A DNA stretch of 64,000 bases from Isoetes taiwanensis (Eukaryota > Streptophyta > Lycopodiopsida > Isoetales > Isoetaceae), in NCBI GenBank assembly GCA_021234155.1, contig JAJEKV010000003.1, positions 12,395,819 through 12,459,818 of the forward strand, read 5' to 3'. Below the pieces are notes generated by a model. It did no database searches and was not told the DNA's origin. It saw nothing but the letters and a program-made list of their open reading frames with translations. Each line of letters opens with the position of its first letter. Position 1 is the stretch's first letter. The position numbers and the translations under genes are program-made. Below, piece after piece: positions 1-9,334 of this stretch.

Positions 1-205
1 TGATCTGATGTGACAGGTGGCAAAAGGACGCACATTAATGTTCGACGGGCGTGAAAAGAAGGAATGTCATTTAATGCTGGCAACTCGAAGTGGGATATCA
101 TTAAAACGAAGGTGTCAGAAGGTACCATGGCTAGATATGCGGCGGGAGAAAAGATTCCCCATTTAGTACCGACCTTGCATTGCAACCACGTTGGCGAATT
201 TTCTG

Positions 206-248
206 ATTGGTCCATGTCGACAGGGAGGTCCTCGGTTGGCTATATAAG
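206..248 (+). promoter_or_regulatory. CCAAT and TATA boxes of the antisense gene in GyA-1
   Basis: ATTGG (reverse CCAAT) at 206-210 and CTATATAAG at 240-248 lie upstream of an ATG at 278, antisense to the retroelement. The same pair, in the same order and spacing class, occurs in the second copy (45518-45561, minus strand). A start about 30 bp downstream of the TATA box would leave a very short leader. Confidence 0.55.
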
Positions 249-277
249 ACGAACAGTGAGCGAAGCGGAGACACCCG

Positions 278-544
278 ATGGCGCTCAGTATGTCTGCTGC
301 TGGATTGCACGACAAGTGCACTATGCCGTCTAACTGTCTGGAGTGGATCACTTGTAAAATGGACTGCCTGGACCTCTGGCGGTGCCACAATCGTGGCATT
401 GCTATGGATGGGTGGTGTGCCAGCATGGCTGAGCATGCCGATCCCCATACCAACGGGATGGAGGTGATTCTGCACCTGCGCTGGGGCCCTGAGCACAACC
501 GGTACCACATCCTGCGTATCACCTCTGCTCCAAACCCGGAGTAG
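278..544 (+). CDS. Antisense ORF of GyA-1, 88-aa Cys/His-containing protein
   Basis: This small ORF lies antisense to the element, just past the integrase end. It is open in both GyA copies (88 aa here, 90 aa at 45216-45488) although gag, protease and RT are broken in both. The two proteins differ by a few substitutions and one in-frame two-residue indel after the motif HDKC. Visible features are several cysteines, a DLWRCHNRG core and a C-terminal block HILRITSAPNPE. I recognise no domain and infer no function. Antisense ORFs downstream of integrase are known in some plant Ty3 (Tat-lineage) elements; whether this one is related is unknown. Confidence 0.55.
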   Translation: MALSMSAAGLHDKCTMPSNCLEWITCKMDCLDLWRCHNRGIAMDGWCASMAEHADPHTNGMEVILHLRWGPEHNRYHILRITSAPNPE

Positions 545-679
545 AGGGTTTTTCTTCTTAGGACTTAGTGGATAGGGCTCTGAGCCCGTTTTTGTAAATA
601 GGGCGCTGCCCATAGTGGAAATAGATGGGCTCGGCCCACATTTTGTAAAAATTCCACCTATATAATATAAATATGCCGC

Positions 680-1663
680 TTAGTCACTATCTGTTGTGTC
701 TTTGTCTTGAACAGCATCTGTTGTATGATTGTCACTTTCTGTTATATGAAATTGTTTGAGGCGAAAGCCATTAACTAGTGTAGGTAATGGAGTTCCATCT
801 AATTCAGCCAGCTTGAAAACACTGGGTTGCACCACTTGAACAATTTGATAAGGGCCAAGCCATCGAAACTTTAACTTGCCCGGAAAATTTTTGTAACGAG
901 AATCATAAAGAAGAACCAAATCTCCTTCTTTGAATGTCTTTGTCTTAATACGTTTGTCATGTAAAGATTTTTGCAACTGTTGTCCATGAAGAACACGAAT
1001 GTAAGCATCACGCCTAAGTTCATCCAACTGTTCCAATTGATAAACCCTTTCTTTGAGTGCAGCAGGCGGATTATGGGCTGTAGCCAGTTGAAAACGGAGA
1101 GTTGGAAAAATGTATTCAAAAGGCATGAGAGCTTCTTGACCATAAACCAATTTGAAAGGAGTGTGACCAGTAGTTATTTTGAAACAAGTATTGTAAGCCC
1201 AAAGAACAGTAGGAAGCTTGTTTTGCCAATCAGTGCGAGAAGCGTCATAAATTTTCTTGAGAATGGTGACCAGAGTTTTGTTGGTGCTTTCAGCCAAACC
1301 GTTCCCTTGAGGATAGTAAGGTGTGCTTTTGTGATGATGTATTAGTAGGTAATCCGTCAGCTCCTTGATGGTCTGATTGATAAAATGGACACCTCGATCA
1401 CTGACCAGCTCTGTGGGGCAGCCAAAACGCGTGATGATGTGCTGATAGATGACCTTGGCTGTGCTCGCCGCAGTGTTGTCTGGAAGTGCGCAAGCTTCCG
1501 CCCATTTGGTAGCGTAGTCAGTGAGAACCAGAATGTAGCGGGCACGGGTGTGCCGCGCAGGAGGATCAATGGGTCCCACAAAATCCATCCCCAATTTGCT
1601 GAAAGGAAGTGGCGTGGCGACCGGCGTCAATGGAAGAGCGTCACGGGCCGTGGGCCTTCCCAC
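680..1663 (-). CDS. Ty3 integrase, catalytic core and C-terminal domain (GyA-1)
   Basis: A 327-aa uninterrupted segment. The first catalytic Asp lies in MDFVGP / VLTDYATKWAEA, the second in LVSDRGVHF, and the Glu in GNGLAESTNKTL, giving the DDE order of retroviral-type integrases that insert the cDNA into the chromosome. The C-terminal part has KFRWLGPYQI, the GPY/F module, then a short acidic tail ending TTDSD. No chromodomain follows. The ATG is probably internal to the polyprotein; the H2C2 zinc-binding region lies just upstream in another frame. This is the best-preserved domain of the copy. Confidence 0.93.
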   Translation of the reverse strand: MGRPTARDALPLTPVATPLPFSKLGMDFVGPIDPPARHTRARYILVLTDYATKWAEACALPDNTAASTAKVIYQHIITRFGCPTELVSDRGVHFINQTIKELTDYLLIHHHKSTPYYPQGNGLAESTNKTLVTILKKIYDASRTDWQNKLPTVLWAYNTCFKITTGHTPFKLVYGQEALMPFEYIFPTLRFQLATAHNPPAALKERVYQLEQLDELRRDAYIRVLHGQQLQKSLHDKRIKTKTFKEGDLVLLYDSRYKNFPGKLKFRWLGPYQIVQVVQPSVFKLAELDGTPLPTLVNGFRLKQFHITESDNHTTDAVQDKDTTDSD

Positions 1664-2504
1664 ACGCTGACAAGCATCACACGTGCGGGCGTGGGCATGA
1701 GCGTCTTTGAAGAGCGTGGGCCAAAAATAACCTGCAAGAAGGATTTTGCGTGCCGTGGTGTCATGTAGTCACGGACCTCGCGGAGAAATTGGTGTCTTCG
1801 GGATTGACGCTTGGCTGGAGAGAGCATGGCGTCCTCTGGTGGAAGAGCGCCTGTGAGGAGATACTGCTGAAAGTTGTGGAACCAATGTGGCGTTGCCGTG
1901 ACCAGAAAGAGTTGAGCGTCAGGAAAGGCGTCTGAGACTCCCGTGGAGGGATCATCTGTGTGGATGCGTGAAAGATAATCCGGGACAACATGAGATTTGC
2001 CTGCCTTGTGAATAATTTCAAAAGGTGCAAATTCTTGCAGAAGGAGAACCCAACGAGCAATGCGGCCCGTGGGCGTGGATTTGTTGATCAAGTAAAGGAG
2101 TGCTTGGTGGTCAACAAAGAATTTGATCTGACTGCCTAAAAGATAGTGACGGAAGCGTTGGACAAGAAAATTAAACCCAAGGCTTCACGCCTGCGTGGCG
2201 AGTAGTTCTTTCAGCCAGATTGAGTTTTCTACTGGCGGCATATCGGTTTGGTTTGTCGATTAATGCGCATCATATTCTTGAGAAAGAACAGCTCCAATAG
2301 CGAACGCCGAGACATCAACATGGACATGAAAGGGCTTGTCCCATTGAGGAGGAACAAGAACCGGGGCCTGAGTAAGCAAAAGCTTCAACTGTTGGAAAGC
2401 AGCATCCGCCTGGGAATTCCAAGCCCAGGTGGATTCATCACCCGTGAGTTTATGAATGGGATCTGCAATGGCTGCAAGTCCAGGAATGAAGGTGGAGTAA
2501 TAAT
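1664..2504 (-). pseudogene. RNase H and H2C2 region of GyA-1 pol, frameshifted
   Basis: Reading the minus strand between RT and integrase gives RNase H blocks spread over several frames: a segment with INKSTPTGRIARW, and HKAGKSHVVPDYLSR, typical of the end of Ty3 RNase H where template RNA is degraded. This is followed by histidine- and cysteine-bearing sequence expected of the H2C2 domain. Frameshifts separate these from the RT upstream and the integrase downstream. There is no room for a second, archaeal-type RNase H, which argues against a typical Tat-lineage element. Confidence 0.8.
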
Positions 2505-3221
2505 TTACCTTACCCGGAAAGAACGCGTGTCTCCTTGATATTGGGCTGGTGCGTGAGCCTTGAGCACCTGGCCCGATTTTGGCGGGATCCGTGGTGATAC
2601 ACGCTTTCTTGACAACGTGTCCCTAACGAGAACACACGAAGTGGCGCTTAAAGGTGCATTTCTGGGGATTGAGACTAATGCGGACTCATCACATTTCTGA
2701 AAGACGAGTTCCAATTTATCCAAATGGTCAGCCATGGAACTGTAGGCAGAGAAGTCATCTTGAAAAATTTGCAAGAAGGGATTTTCCTTCATAAAATCAT
2801 GAAAAACTGAGAGCATTATGCGTTGAAACGTTGATGGAGAGTTTGATAATCCAAAAGGAACCACCTTGTAGGCAAAAGTGCCCCACGGGGTGGTGAAAGT
2901 AGTCTTGAGTTGATCAGATTCTTTGATTGAGATCTGATTGTAGCCAGAAAAACCATCCATGAAGGAGTACATCTCATGTCCAGCGACCTCTTCCAGAACC
3001 TGGTCTGTGAAGGGAAGTGGAAAATGATCACGCTCCGTGGCCTGATTTAGTTTCCGATAGTCCACGCAAACGCGGATCTTTCCATTGTGTTTGAGTGCAA
3101 TGACAATGGGGCTCACCCATTCAGAATGTTTGACCTCATAGATTAAACCTGCAGCAAGGAGTTTGTCAATTTACGCCTTGGCCGATCCGCGGTAATTGGG
3201 GTTGAGCCGGTACTGTCGTTG
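2505..3221 (-). pseudogene. Ty3 reverse transcriptase core of GyA-1
   Basis: The longest open piece (2505-3116) starts within WVSPIVIALKHNGKIR and continues VCVDYRKLNQAT, SFMDGFSGYNQI (catalytic Asp block) and IFQDDFS, which sits where YxDD/FxDD belongs. The Asp pair is kept. After that the frame is lost (the residues following DKLEL are not RT-like), so the thumb/RNase H link is broken. It copies element RNA into DNA in cytoplasmic particles when intact; this copy probably cannot. Confidence 0.88.
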
Positions 3222-3896
3222 CTATACGGGACGGGCATCGGATTTGGTAGGAATGGTGAGTTCCCCCAAGGTTTTGTTGATCCCCCGAAGGTCTCTGTAG
3301 CTCCAGGCGAAAATGTGTTTGAATTTTTTGAAGAGCGTGACGGCCCTGTTACGATAGGGTGTCGGAAGATTGGCAGCAATGCGGACAGGCTGATTATTGC
3401 CCACGTCCACAATCTCAACTTCAGGAGTCTGAATATGTGGGATAACTTCCGTGTCTTGGACAATATGAGCAGGGGGTTGAAGCATGACAGGATGAGTGGC
3501 GCTCTGCGTGGTGAAAAAGAGAGGTTGCTGATTTTCATCAAGCAGAGGTTGCGTCATGACAGCGTGTACATTAACAGGATCAGGGGGAAGTTCGGCATCT
3601 GAAAAGTGATCAACACGTTGGATGCGATTGCAAGGAGCCAAGTAGGGGTCAAGCAAGACAGCCACAGCCTGGTCCTGATCAAGCGTCATTTCTCCCCAAG
3701 GATCAGCATATTCGGGGTAGGAGGACAGAGGCAGACTCGCAGGTGGAGCCTGAACTTGATAGATATTCTGAGCATCCTCAGAATCAGTGTCGGAGAGAGA
3801 GGGTTCAGCATTATCAACCGAAATGATTTTACCGGTTTCCAAGTCCATAGTGGCATTGAGGTGACCATCTGTGATGACTAACTGATCCGTGGCCAA
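3222..3896 (-). pseudogene. Protease-RT linker and RT N-terminus of GyA-1
   Basis: A 224-aa open stretch between protease and RT. The first ~170 residues are low-similarity, acidic and proline-rich. The last ~40 contain FKKFKHIFAWSYRDL and INKTLGELTIPTKS, the usual entry into a Ty3 RT. The same order is seen at 41923-42558 in the second copy, there with more frameshifts. Confidence 0.7.
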
Positions 3897-3913
3897 TAAT
3901 GGATACTCTTGGC

Positions 3914-4519
3914 CTAGCGGAGAAAAGGTCTGCCGACCAACATTTCATAATCACCTGGATCTTCGCCCGCCTTCCAAACACCAAATTCTAAGGGGAATCT
4001 GAGATCACCAATGTTGATGTGAAGAAGAGGTGTGACGCCTTGAGGTCTCGTGATATGGCCATTAGCCAATTTGATGTCATATGGGGCACGATAGAGTTGT
4101 TTGATGCCCATTTGTTTGCGGAGTTTATCCGTGATGAGATTGACCGCGCTATCTCTGTCAATTTGAACATGATTGACTTGTTGATTGCCCACCGTGGCAT
4201 GGACCGTGGGTGTAGAGGTAGCAACAGCCCCAACCAAAACGGTCGGGAGTGGTAACTGGTCCTTGAGAGCAGGACATAGTTGCAAAATGGTTGCCAAACT
4301 TAAGGGAATTTTGATTTTGGCCAGCTCCTCTTGGAGTTCAGTACATGAGAAAAAGGATCTGCTTTGGATCCACGGGTCTTTGGAGTCGCGTGGTAATGAA
4401 GCGGCAACTTCTTTGAGTAAGTCGACCTCTGCAGCAATATTCGGATATGTCGAGGCGTGGAGGTTGAGATGTGGAAGGTGCATCTTTTCTTTCTTGAGCT
4501 CGGGTGGTGGCATGAACAT
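3914..4519 (-). pseudogene. Aspartic protease region of GyA-1
   Basis: A 201-aa segment with a retropepsin-like domain in its second half. HVQIDRDSAVNLIT marks the active-site strand; the second copy has IDGGSAVNLI, so the Gly-Gly after the catalytic Asp is changed to Arg-Asp here, which should inactivate it. Downstream, GDYEMLVGRPFL resembles the ILGRDFL-type block near the retropepsin C-terminus. In the family the enzyme cuts the Gag-Pol polyprotein. Confidence 0.8.
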
Positions 4520-5454
4520 TAGCCAACGTCGGCGGCCTTGGCCCGGCTTGCATTAGGTTCGAGAATGCTTTGGCGTACTTTTGGCATGACATGAGGCATG
4601 AGTTTTTCAAGTCGGTGCAAAGCGAACCTTTTTGTCCTCTTCATGAGAGATTGTGTCGATTTGCAAAGGCGCGGTTTCGTGCCCCGAGGAATAATGGTTA
4701 AGGGGCGTGGCGCCAGTGCAGCGTGAAACCAAACCGATGGCTGGGCCGGAGGATTAAGAGCACGAAAAATTTCTTCTGTGCTTGTTGATCCATCCGAGGT
4801 TGATTGGCGTATAGCTGGTTGATAAGCGTGATTCTTTGGGCGCTGAGGTGGCTTCGAAGAAGCGGGGCCGGGCCCTTGTTTGCCATTGGCAATCCAAAGT
4901 TGGTAAGCCGTGAGGCGGACCGAGGTGGTCTGATTTGTGCCAGGAAGCTGCACCTGAACTTGTGGAAGTTGAGGACATGCCGTGGTGGTATGACCCCATT
5001 CGTGACAATGATAACACTGAGCTTTAGAAGGATCAAAAGGGGGGCGTGTGTTGGGTCCCCGTTGTTGCTCCGATTGCTGATAGAGTTGATTGGGTTGAGC
5101 CTGCAGTGGTTGCGGCTGATATTGCGATGGTTGCTGAGGTGTTGTTTGCACTTGATAAACCAGCTTGTTGCGGAAAGGTGTAGGATGAGTGCGGGTGCAC
5201 TCTTCCGTGGCATGATTGCACATATTGCATCTTTTACAATGAGGCGGGCCATTGGTGGAGTTGCACTCATTTGCCAAGTGGCCTTGATGTTTGCAGATAT
5301 GGCACCAGATCTGACTGCGCTGCTGATTGGCGTGTTGAGGTTGGACATCAGTTTGGGGAACCATGACTGGTGGAATGAAAGGGAGCTCCTGAAGAGCCAC
5401 GCCACGGGAGGAAACATTGACTGAGTGGTTGACAAGATCGATAGCCTGCTCCAA
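4519..5454 (-). pseudogene. Gag nucleocapsid part of GyA-1 with three CCHC knuckles
   Basis: Three CX2CX4HX4C zinc knuckles are readable: CHICKHQGHLANEC, CKRCNMCNHATEEC and CYHCHEWGHTTTAC, separated by a Gln/Pro-rich stretch. They bind element RNA for packaging. The C-terminal part, shared with the second copy, reads toward KFALHRLEKLMPHVMPKV-like sequence before protease. The frame is preserved over the knuckles but lost on the capsid side, where overlapping frames carry the continuation. Confidence 0.88.
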
Positions 5455-6500
5455 AGTCTTGGTAGCGTATTGATCATGAGTCGGATAGGCGGAGGAAGTC
5501 CTTGGAGAAACCAGACCAAGATCTGGCTCTGTGTCGGGTACTCCTTGAGTTTGCTGAGCAGAATGTGAAGTCGATCTGCAAATTCCCTGGCGGACTCCGT
5601 GGGCTCTTGTTAAAGGTCATTGAGTTGCTTGAGATGAAGTTGATCATCATCCGTGGTTCCATAGTGAGAAAGAAAAGCAGTTTTCATTTCTGACCAATCT
5701 TGTTTCCAGTGGCTTTTGTTGGACATAAGCCATTGGTGAGGAGAACCACCTTGTGTGGTGGAAAAAGATATGGAATTTCAGTTGAGGTTGTGCATGACCA
5801 TTTAGGACAGCGAGCCTCAAATTCTTCCATGTGGGCCTGAGCACTTTGGTCTAATGGTTTGCCCTTCGTGTTGCCAAAGGTTGGATAAGTCGGCAAGGGT
5901 CCGAAAGGTAGAGGTGAAAGTGCTTGGCTGGGCCGAGGAACCGGATAGGGATTATATTGAGGTGGAGTTGGAGGGGCATGGTGCACGAAAGACCACGATG
6001 AAGGGGTGACCGAGGGGAGGTTTGGAGGTGCTTGAGCATTGGTTTTGAGGTCGGTAAGGTTGTAAACAGGAAGAGCGCGGTGGAAAATGTAGGGAAGGGA
6101 AATTCACGGGAGGAGCAAAAGAGACATGTGGATATCCCCGTCCGCCCCGGAGGAGATGATGGTTGTGAAGGCGGGCGTATGGCCGGAAGAATGATGGATG
6201 TAGGGCATGTTCGGGGTATGAAAGTAAGGTTGAGAAGGTTGAGCCCGATAGGGCTCCCGATAGTGATGAGGTGGCTGAGGGCCGTGAGCAATGTTTGCAC
6301 GCTTGAGGCGGGGGAACGGAGCGAGGACAGACACGAGGGGTGGGTGGCGCCGGCGAGCCCTAGACCAGAATGTGGCCTCCCTCAATGTCATAAGCGGATC
6401 CATACATGTCGCCAGCAGTTTCCCTTGATGATGGCGCCCAAGCGAGGCACGCCGCCTGGGAAAGGAGTTCCTCCGGCGTGAAGTTTGGACGGACATGGCG
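5455..6500 (-). pseudogene. Gag N-terminal and capsid part of GyA-1, heavily frameshifted
   Basis: Short overlapping frames match the capsid ORF at 39943-41016, for example LGNTKGKPLDQSAQAHMEEFEA-like sequence near 5830-5880 and the helix-rich retrotransposon gag domain near 5480-5840. The N-terminus starts near 6497 with MSVQTSRRRNSFP, matching MPSVQTSRPRNSFP in the second copy. A Pro/Ser/Tyr-rich linker joins the two. At least three frame changes are needed, so it is non-functional. Confidence 0.75.
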
Positions 6501-6542
6501 GCGAAGAAAGGAAAATCGAATCGACCCGCAGAGCAGCGGCGG

Positions 6543-7130
6543 TGTTTGGGGTGCGGGTTCGAACTCTCGCAAAGAAGACCCTCTGTGAGGACCCTTGGAT
6601 CTAACGGGAGAAATCCGGGGACTATGTCCGCGGGGATTTGCAAGAAAACAAAGGAAGGGAAAAGAAAACAAAGAACAATGAGACAACAATGATAAGCTTC
6701 CTTGATATCAATGATGATGATACATGAGCTCTCGCAACCGAGAGAAAACTGAAGTGAGACAAGACTCAAAACTCATCTAAAACTCATGTGCTAGCTCTAC
6801 TCATATATATAGTACAATGGCCTTTGGCCCAATATAGACATTCTGACTGATTTCGGTGCCGACTCCTGGAAGGAGGCCTGATTTGCAGGAATGCTGGCGG
6901 TGCCTCTTGAAAAGCCTGAAATCACGCTGACGCTGACGCTGGCTGTGACGGGCCGTCACTTGTCTGAGCGACGCCTCTTGTTGACGCCAGGCGTGGTCTT
7001 AGTCTGCGTGGTCTGCTTGGTCTTCTGCTGAGCTTTTGACGACTGACCCGCGCCTGATTGTGGATCCTTGGACTTGACTTGGTCCGTTGTATGCATCAAT
7101 AGTCCTGTACCAGGAGGCACAGGACTAACA
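6543..7130 (-). repeat. 5' LTR of GyA-1 (588 bp)
   Basis: On the minus strand the LTR starts TGTTAGTCCTGTGCC and ends ACCCCAAACA (TG...CA), matching both LTRs of the plus-strand copy. A TATATATA core lies in its middle. It contains the same short coding stretch that supplies the C-terminus of ORF3 in the other copy. Confidence 0.92.
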
Positions 7131-8328
7131 GTATTTGTGAGAGGTCTTGCCTTTTATACCAATGCATTTTTATGGTTACAAATGAGATTGTTTTGAGAAT
7201 GAGCATGTCATTTATAGATTTTATTTGAAGAATACGATATCTTCCGTTTTTTTTTTCTCATGACATTCTGTACAACTGCCGCCTTAAGTATTTTGGGATT
7301 TACTTATATAAAAAAAGTCTCCTATGGAGACCATGCTTCAGAGCACCTCATTTATTTGTTGCTCATTGAATTTCCCTTGGAAATTGCTAGAAGTCCACAT
7401 CATGGTGTTAAAGAAAGTAGGGATCTGCTGGCATGACCAGGTTACAGCTGAAATCTCTTGATGGTTTTATGCTTGTGCTAAATTATGGCATTTCGATGAA
7501 TTTTCCCTTCCGCACATCCTAGTGAAAATCCAAAGGCAAGCTTTATTGCTCTAAATGATGGAATTTAGATGCTCGACTTCCTACGTAGGCTTCCTTTTGT
7601 CGCCCTATATTTCCTATGGATTTAAGTTTGGACTTGACTCTTGGATTTCATCCTTATCCTTGCAATGGCACAATTGCATCATGTCACTCGGGACTGCACA
7701 AATACTACATGTCACTATTTCATATGGGTTTAAGTTTGGACTTTACTCATCCTTATCCTCGCAATGGCAAAAATATATCATCTCACTTGAGATGAGAATT
7801 AGATTAGATTAACAACCTCTTCCGCACGGATGCGAGCACGCACGCACGCACGCGCAGGGTAATGCCCAAATCCTCTCGAACACTGCCTGTTTGTGTAGCC
7901 GGCATTGCTCGGGCATTGCTTGGGCTAAAACTGTAAGAGCTTTAGAGAAGTATTATTTTGCACGAACATTGCTTGAGCTAAATTTGCACGAGCTACATTT
8001 CTAGACATAATGCAACCTATTAGTTCTTAACATAAGCGTATCTCAAAAGGAATCCTACTATTGATAAGCTCCATATGGTAGCTACATCATAATGTTTGAT
8101 TGTAGATTAACACTTGTCTTGTGGGTATGTAATGGATAGTCAAAGAACAATGAGTAGAAACATTAATGCTTAGGATACATGATAGTTTAGTGTCACATTT
8201 TTGACAACATTCAAGATCTTGCTCTCTCTTTCTTATGGTATTTGGGTAGCTAATTCTCCACATATTGAATTGTAATTGCATGTACGCTTTCGTATCTAGC
8301 ATATTCATTATTAATACAAGAAATTTAT
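7131..8328. other. AT-rich stretch without a gene
   Basis: No coding signal was found. It holds an imperfect ~110-bp tandem duplication (see 7604-7795), a short CACG run near 7836-7855, and repeats of the word GCATTGCT/GAGCTA near 7905-7995. Confidence 0.6.
7604..7795. repeat. Imperfect tandem duplication, two ~90-bp units
   Basis: The block TTTAAGTTTGGACTT ... CATCCTTATCC ... CAATGGCA occurs twice about 110 bp apart (7618 and 7729 onward) with substitutions and small gaps. Confidence 0.7.
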
Positions 8329-8350
8329 CGCGGCGGCCAAGGCCGCTGCG
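8329..8350. repeat. GC-rich near-perfect palindrome
   Basis: Arms CGCGGCGGCC (8329-8338) and GGCCGCTGCG (8341-8350) pair with one mismatch around a 2-nt centre. It is GC-only in an AT-rich neighbourhood. It could be a terminal remnant of a small transposon; no partner copy was found in this window. Confidence 0.6.
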
Positions 8351-8657
8351 AACATTTCTCTTTGTCAAATCTGTGCGAGTTCAAAATAATGTGAATGTCA
8401 ACTTTAGTGTCAGTTCAAGACTTCTAAAAGTTGAACCCATTATCAGCTGCAAATGTGAAGGATTTTCCAAAAAAAAATAGAAGCGAGGCCATATAGGAGA
8501 TTTGTGTGAAGTGGAAATGGCGGCAAAGAAAGGAAACTAGTGTCTGGCTCTACCTAGTACATTGACCATCAGTGTGAAGGTCCACAGTCAAAAGACCCTC
8601 TATCTTTTATTCAATATGCAAAGAAACACCTATACGTAGGCCATCTAACTCAATAGC

Positions 8658-8793
8658 GTTGAAGAAAAAGAAGAAGAAGAAGAATAAGAAGAGCCAATTT
8701 TTATGTTATGCCACTTGGCAGCAGTGTTGAAGAAAAAGGAGAAGAAAAAGAATAAGAAGAGCCAATTTTTACGTTATGCCACTTGGCAGCATC
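8658..8793. repeat. 68-bp tandem duplication
   Basis: Two adjacent units start GTTGAAGAAAAAG and end CCACTTGGCAGCA (8658-8725 and 8726-8793). They differ by a few substitutions in an AAG-rich part. Confidence 0.85.
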
Positions 8794-8839
8794 CCTTAGA
8801 ATATATAAGAGACATACCACTCTAAGCTTAGTTGTGTAA

Positions 8840-8952
8840 TTGTTGGGTCATGTCCCTAACCACCTTACATTGAATGCAACTTTGGGTGGCCTCGAACTCG
8901 AGACGTATATGTTCTAAAACTAGTGTGTTACCACTAGACTAAACGTCCAGGT
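8840..8952 (-). mobile_element. Probable tRNA-derived SINE
   Basis: On the minus strand there is a pol III A box TAGTCTAGTGG (8931-8941) and, 33 nt further, a B box GTTCGAGGCC (8888-8897); both fit the tRNA promoter consensus. The sequence between and around does not fold into an evident intact tRNA and continues into a non-tRNA body toward 8840. That combination suggests a SINE. Ends and target duplication were not identified. Confidence 0.5.
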
Positions 8953-8997
8953 AGTCAGAAGGTGTTTGAGTCAGATATGTAAGGTTATTAATCCCAT

Positions 8998-9048
8998 CGA
9001 TCCGAGCCATCGGATCGCCATTCTGGGAAGGGACGAGCTCCTATATAA
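8998..9048 (+). promoter_or_regulatory. TATA-type promoter with upstream hairpin
   Basis: TATATAA at 9042-9048 is followed by a pyrimidine-rich leader-like sequence (9080-9120). A perfect 8-bp stem (CGATCCGA / TCGGATCG, 8998-9017) lies 25 bp upstream. It points toward the duplicated region at 9335. No start codon with a recognisable protein follows, so the transcript is unknown. Confidence 0.35.
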
Positions 9049-9219
9049 GTCCCTTTTTGCTTTCGGACCGGTTATCGGCGTCTTCTCACAATAGCTCTTC
9101 TTCTCTTCTCGTAGCTTCCCTCCCTGCCCGCCCTGTTGCATGGGCGCATGAGTTTTTTCCGTTATGTTCATGCACTCTTGGTTGTTCTTCACCTTTGGGT
9201 GTTGTTGTTCTCATGTTTC

Positions 9220-9250
9220 CTTTTTCATCGGCATTAGGCCGCGTTATTCT
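9220..9250. repeat. 31-bp exact repeat, first copy
   Basis: The 31 bases here are identical to 19760-19790, on the far side of LINE-A. Both copies are followed by variants of CCACC(N)nGGGTG. This suggests that sequence flanking the first 1.69-kb copy recurs after LINE-A. Confidence 0.8.
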
Positions 9251-9334
9251 GAGTTTTTTCCTTTATGATCATGCACTCTTTGTTGTTCTCCACCCTTTGG
9301 GTGTTGCTGTTCTCATGTTTTTTTTTTTTTTTTT

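Larger units (their letters stand above)
1..7130 (-). mobile_element. Ty3/gypsy retrotransposon GyA-1, 5' part, cut by window edge
   Basis: The minus strand reads, in order, LTR, gag with CCHC knuckles, aspartic protease, reverse transcriptase, RNase H, integrase, then a non-coding gap holding an antisense ORF. The order and proteins match the complete copy at 38635-49610, in the opposite orientation. The third ORF and 3' LTR of this copy lie beyond the left edge. Integrase is uninterrupted; gag, protease and RT are split by frameshifts and stops. No chromodomain follows integrase, so it belongs with the non-chromovirus Ty3 lineages; I cannot place it more finely by eye. The sequence outside the LTR begins GTATT; the matching duplication would be off-window. 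Confidence 0.93.

Noticed and set aside
131-613. Long frames overlapping known Ty3 and LINE genes on the opposite strand
   Set aside because: They follow the codon structure of the real genes and are not kept between the two GyA copies, except for the ORF with its own promoter at 278-544.
8888-8952. A functional tRNA gene
   Set aside because: Only the two promoter boxes fit; the arms do not pair into a full cloverleaf by eye.
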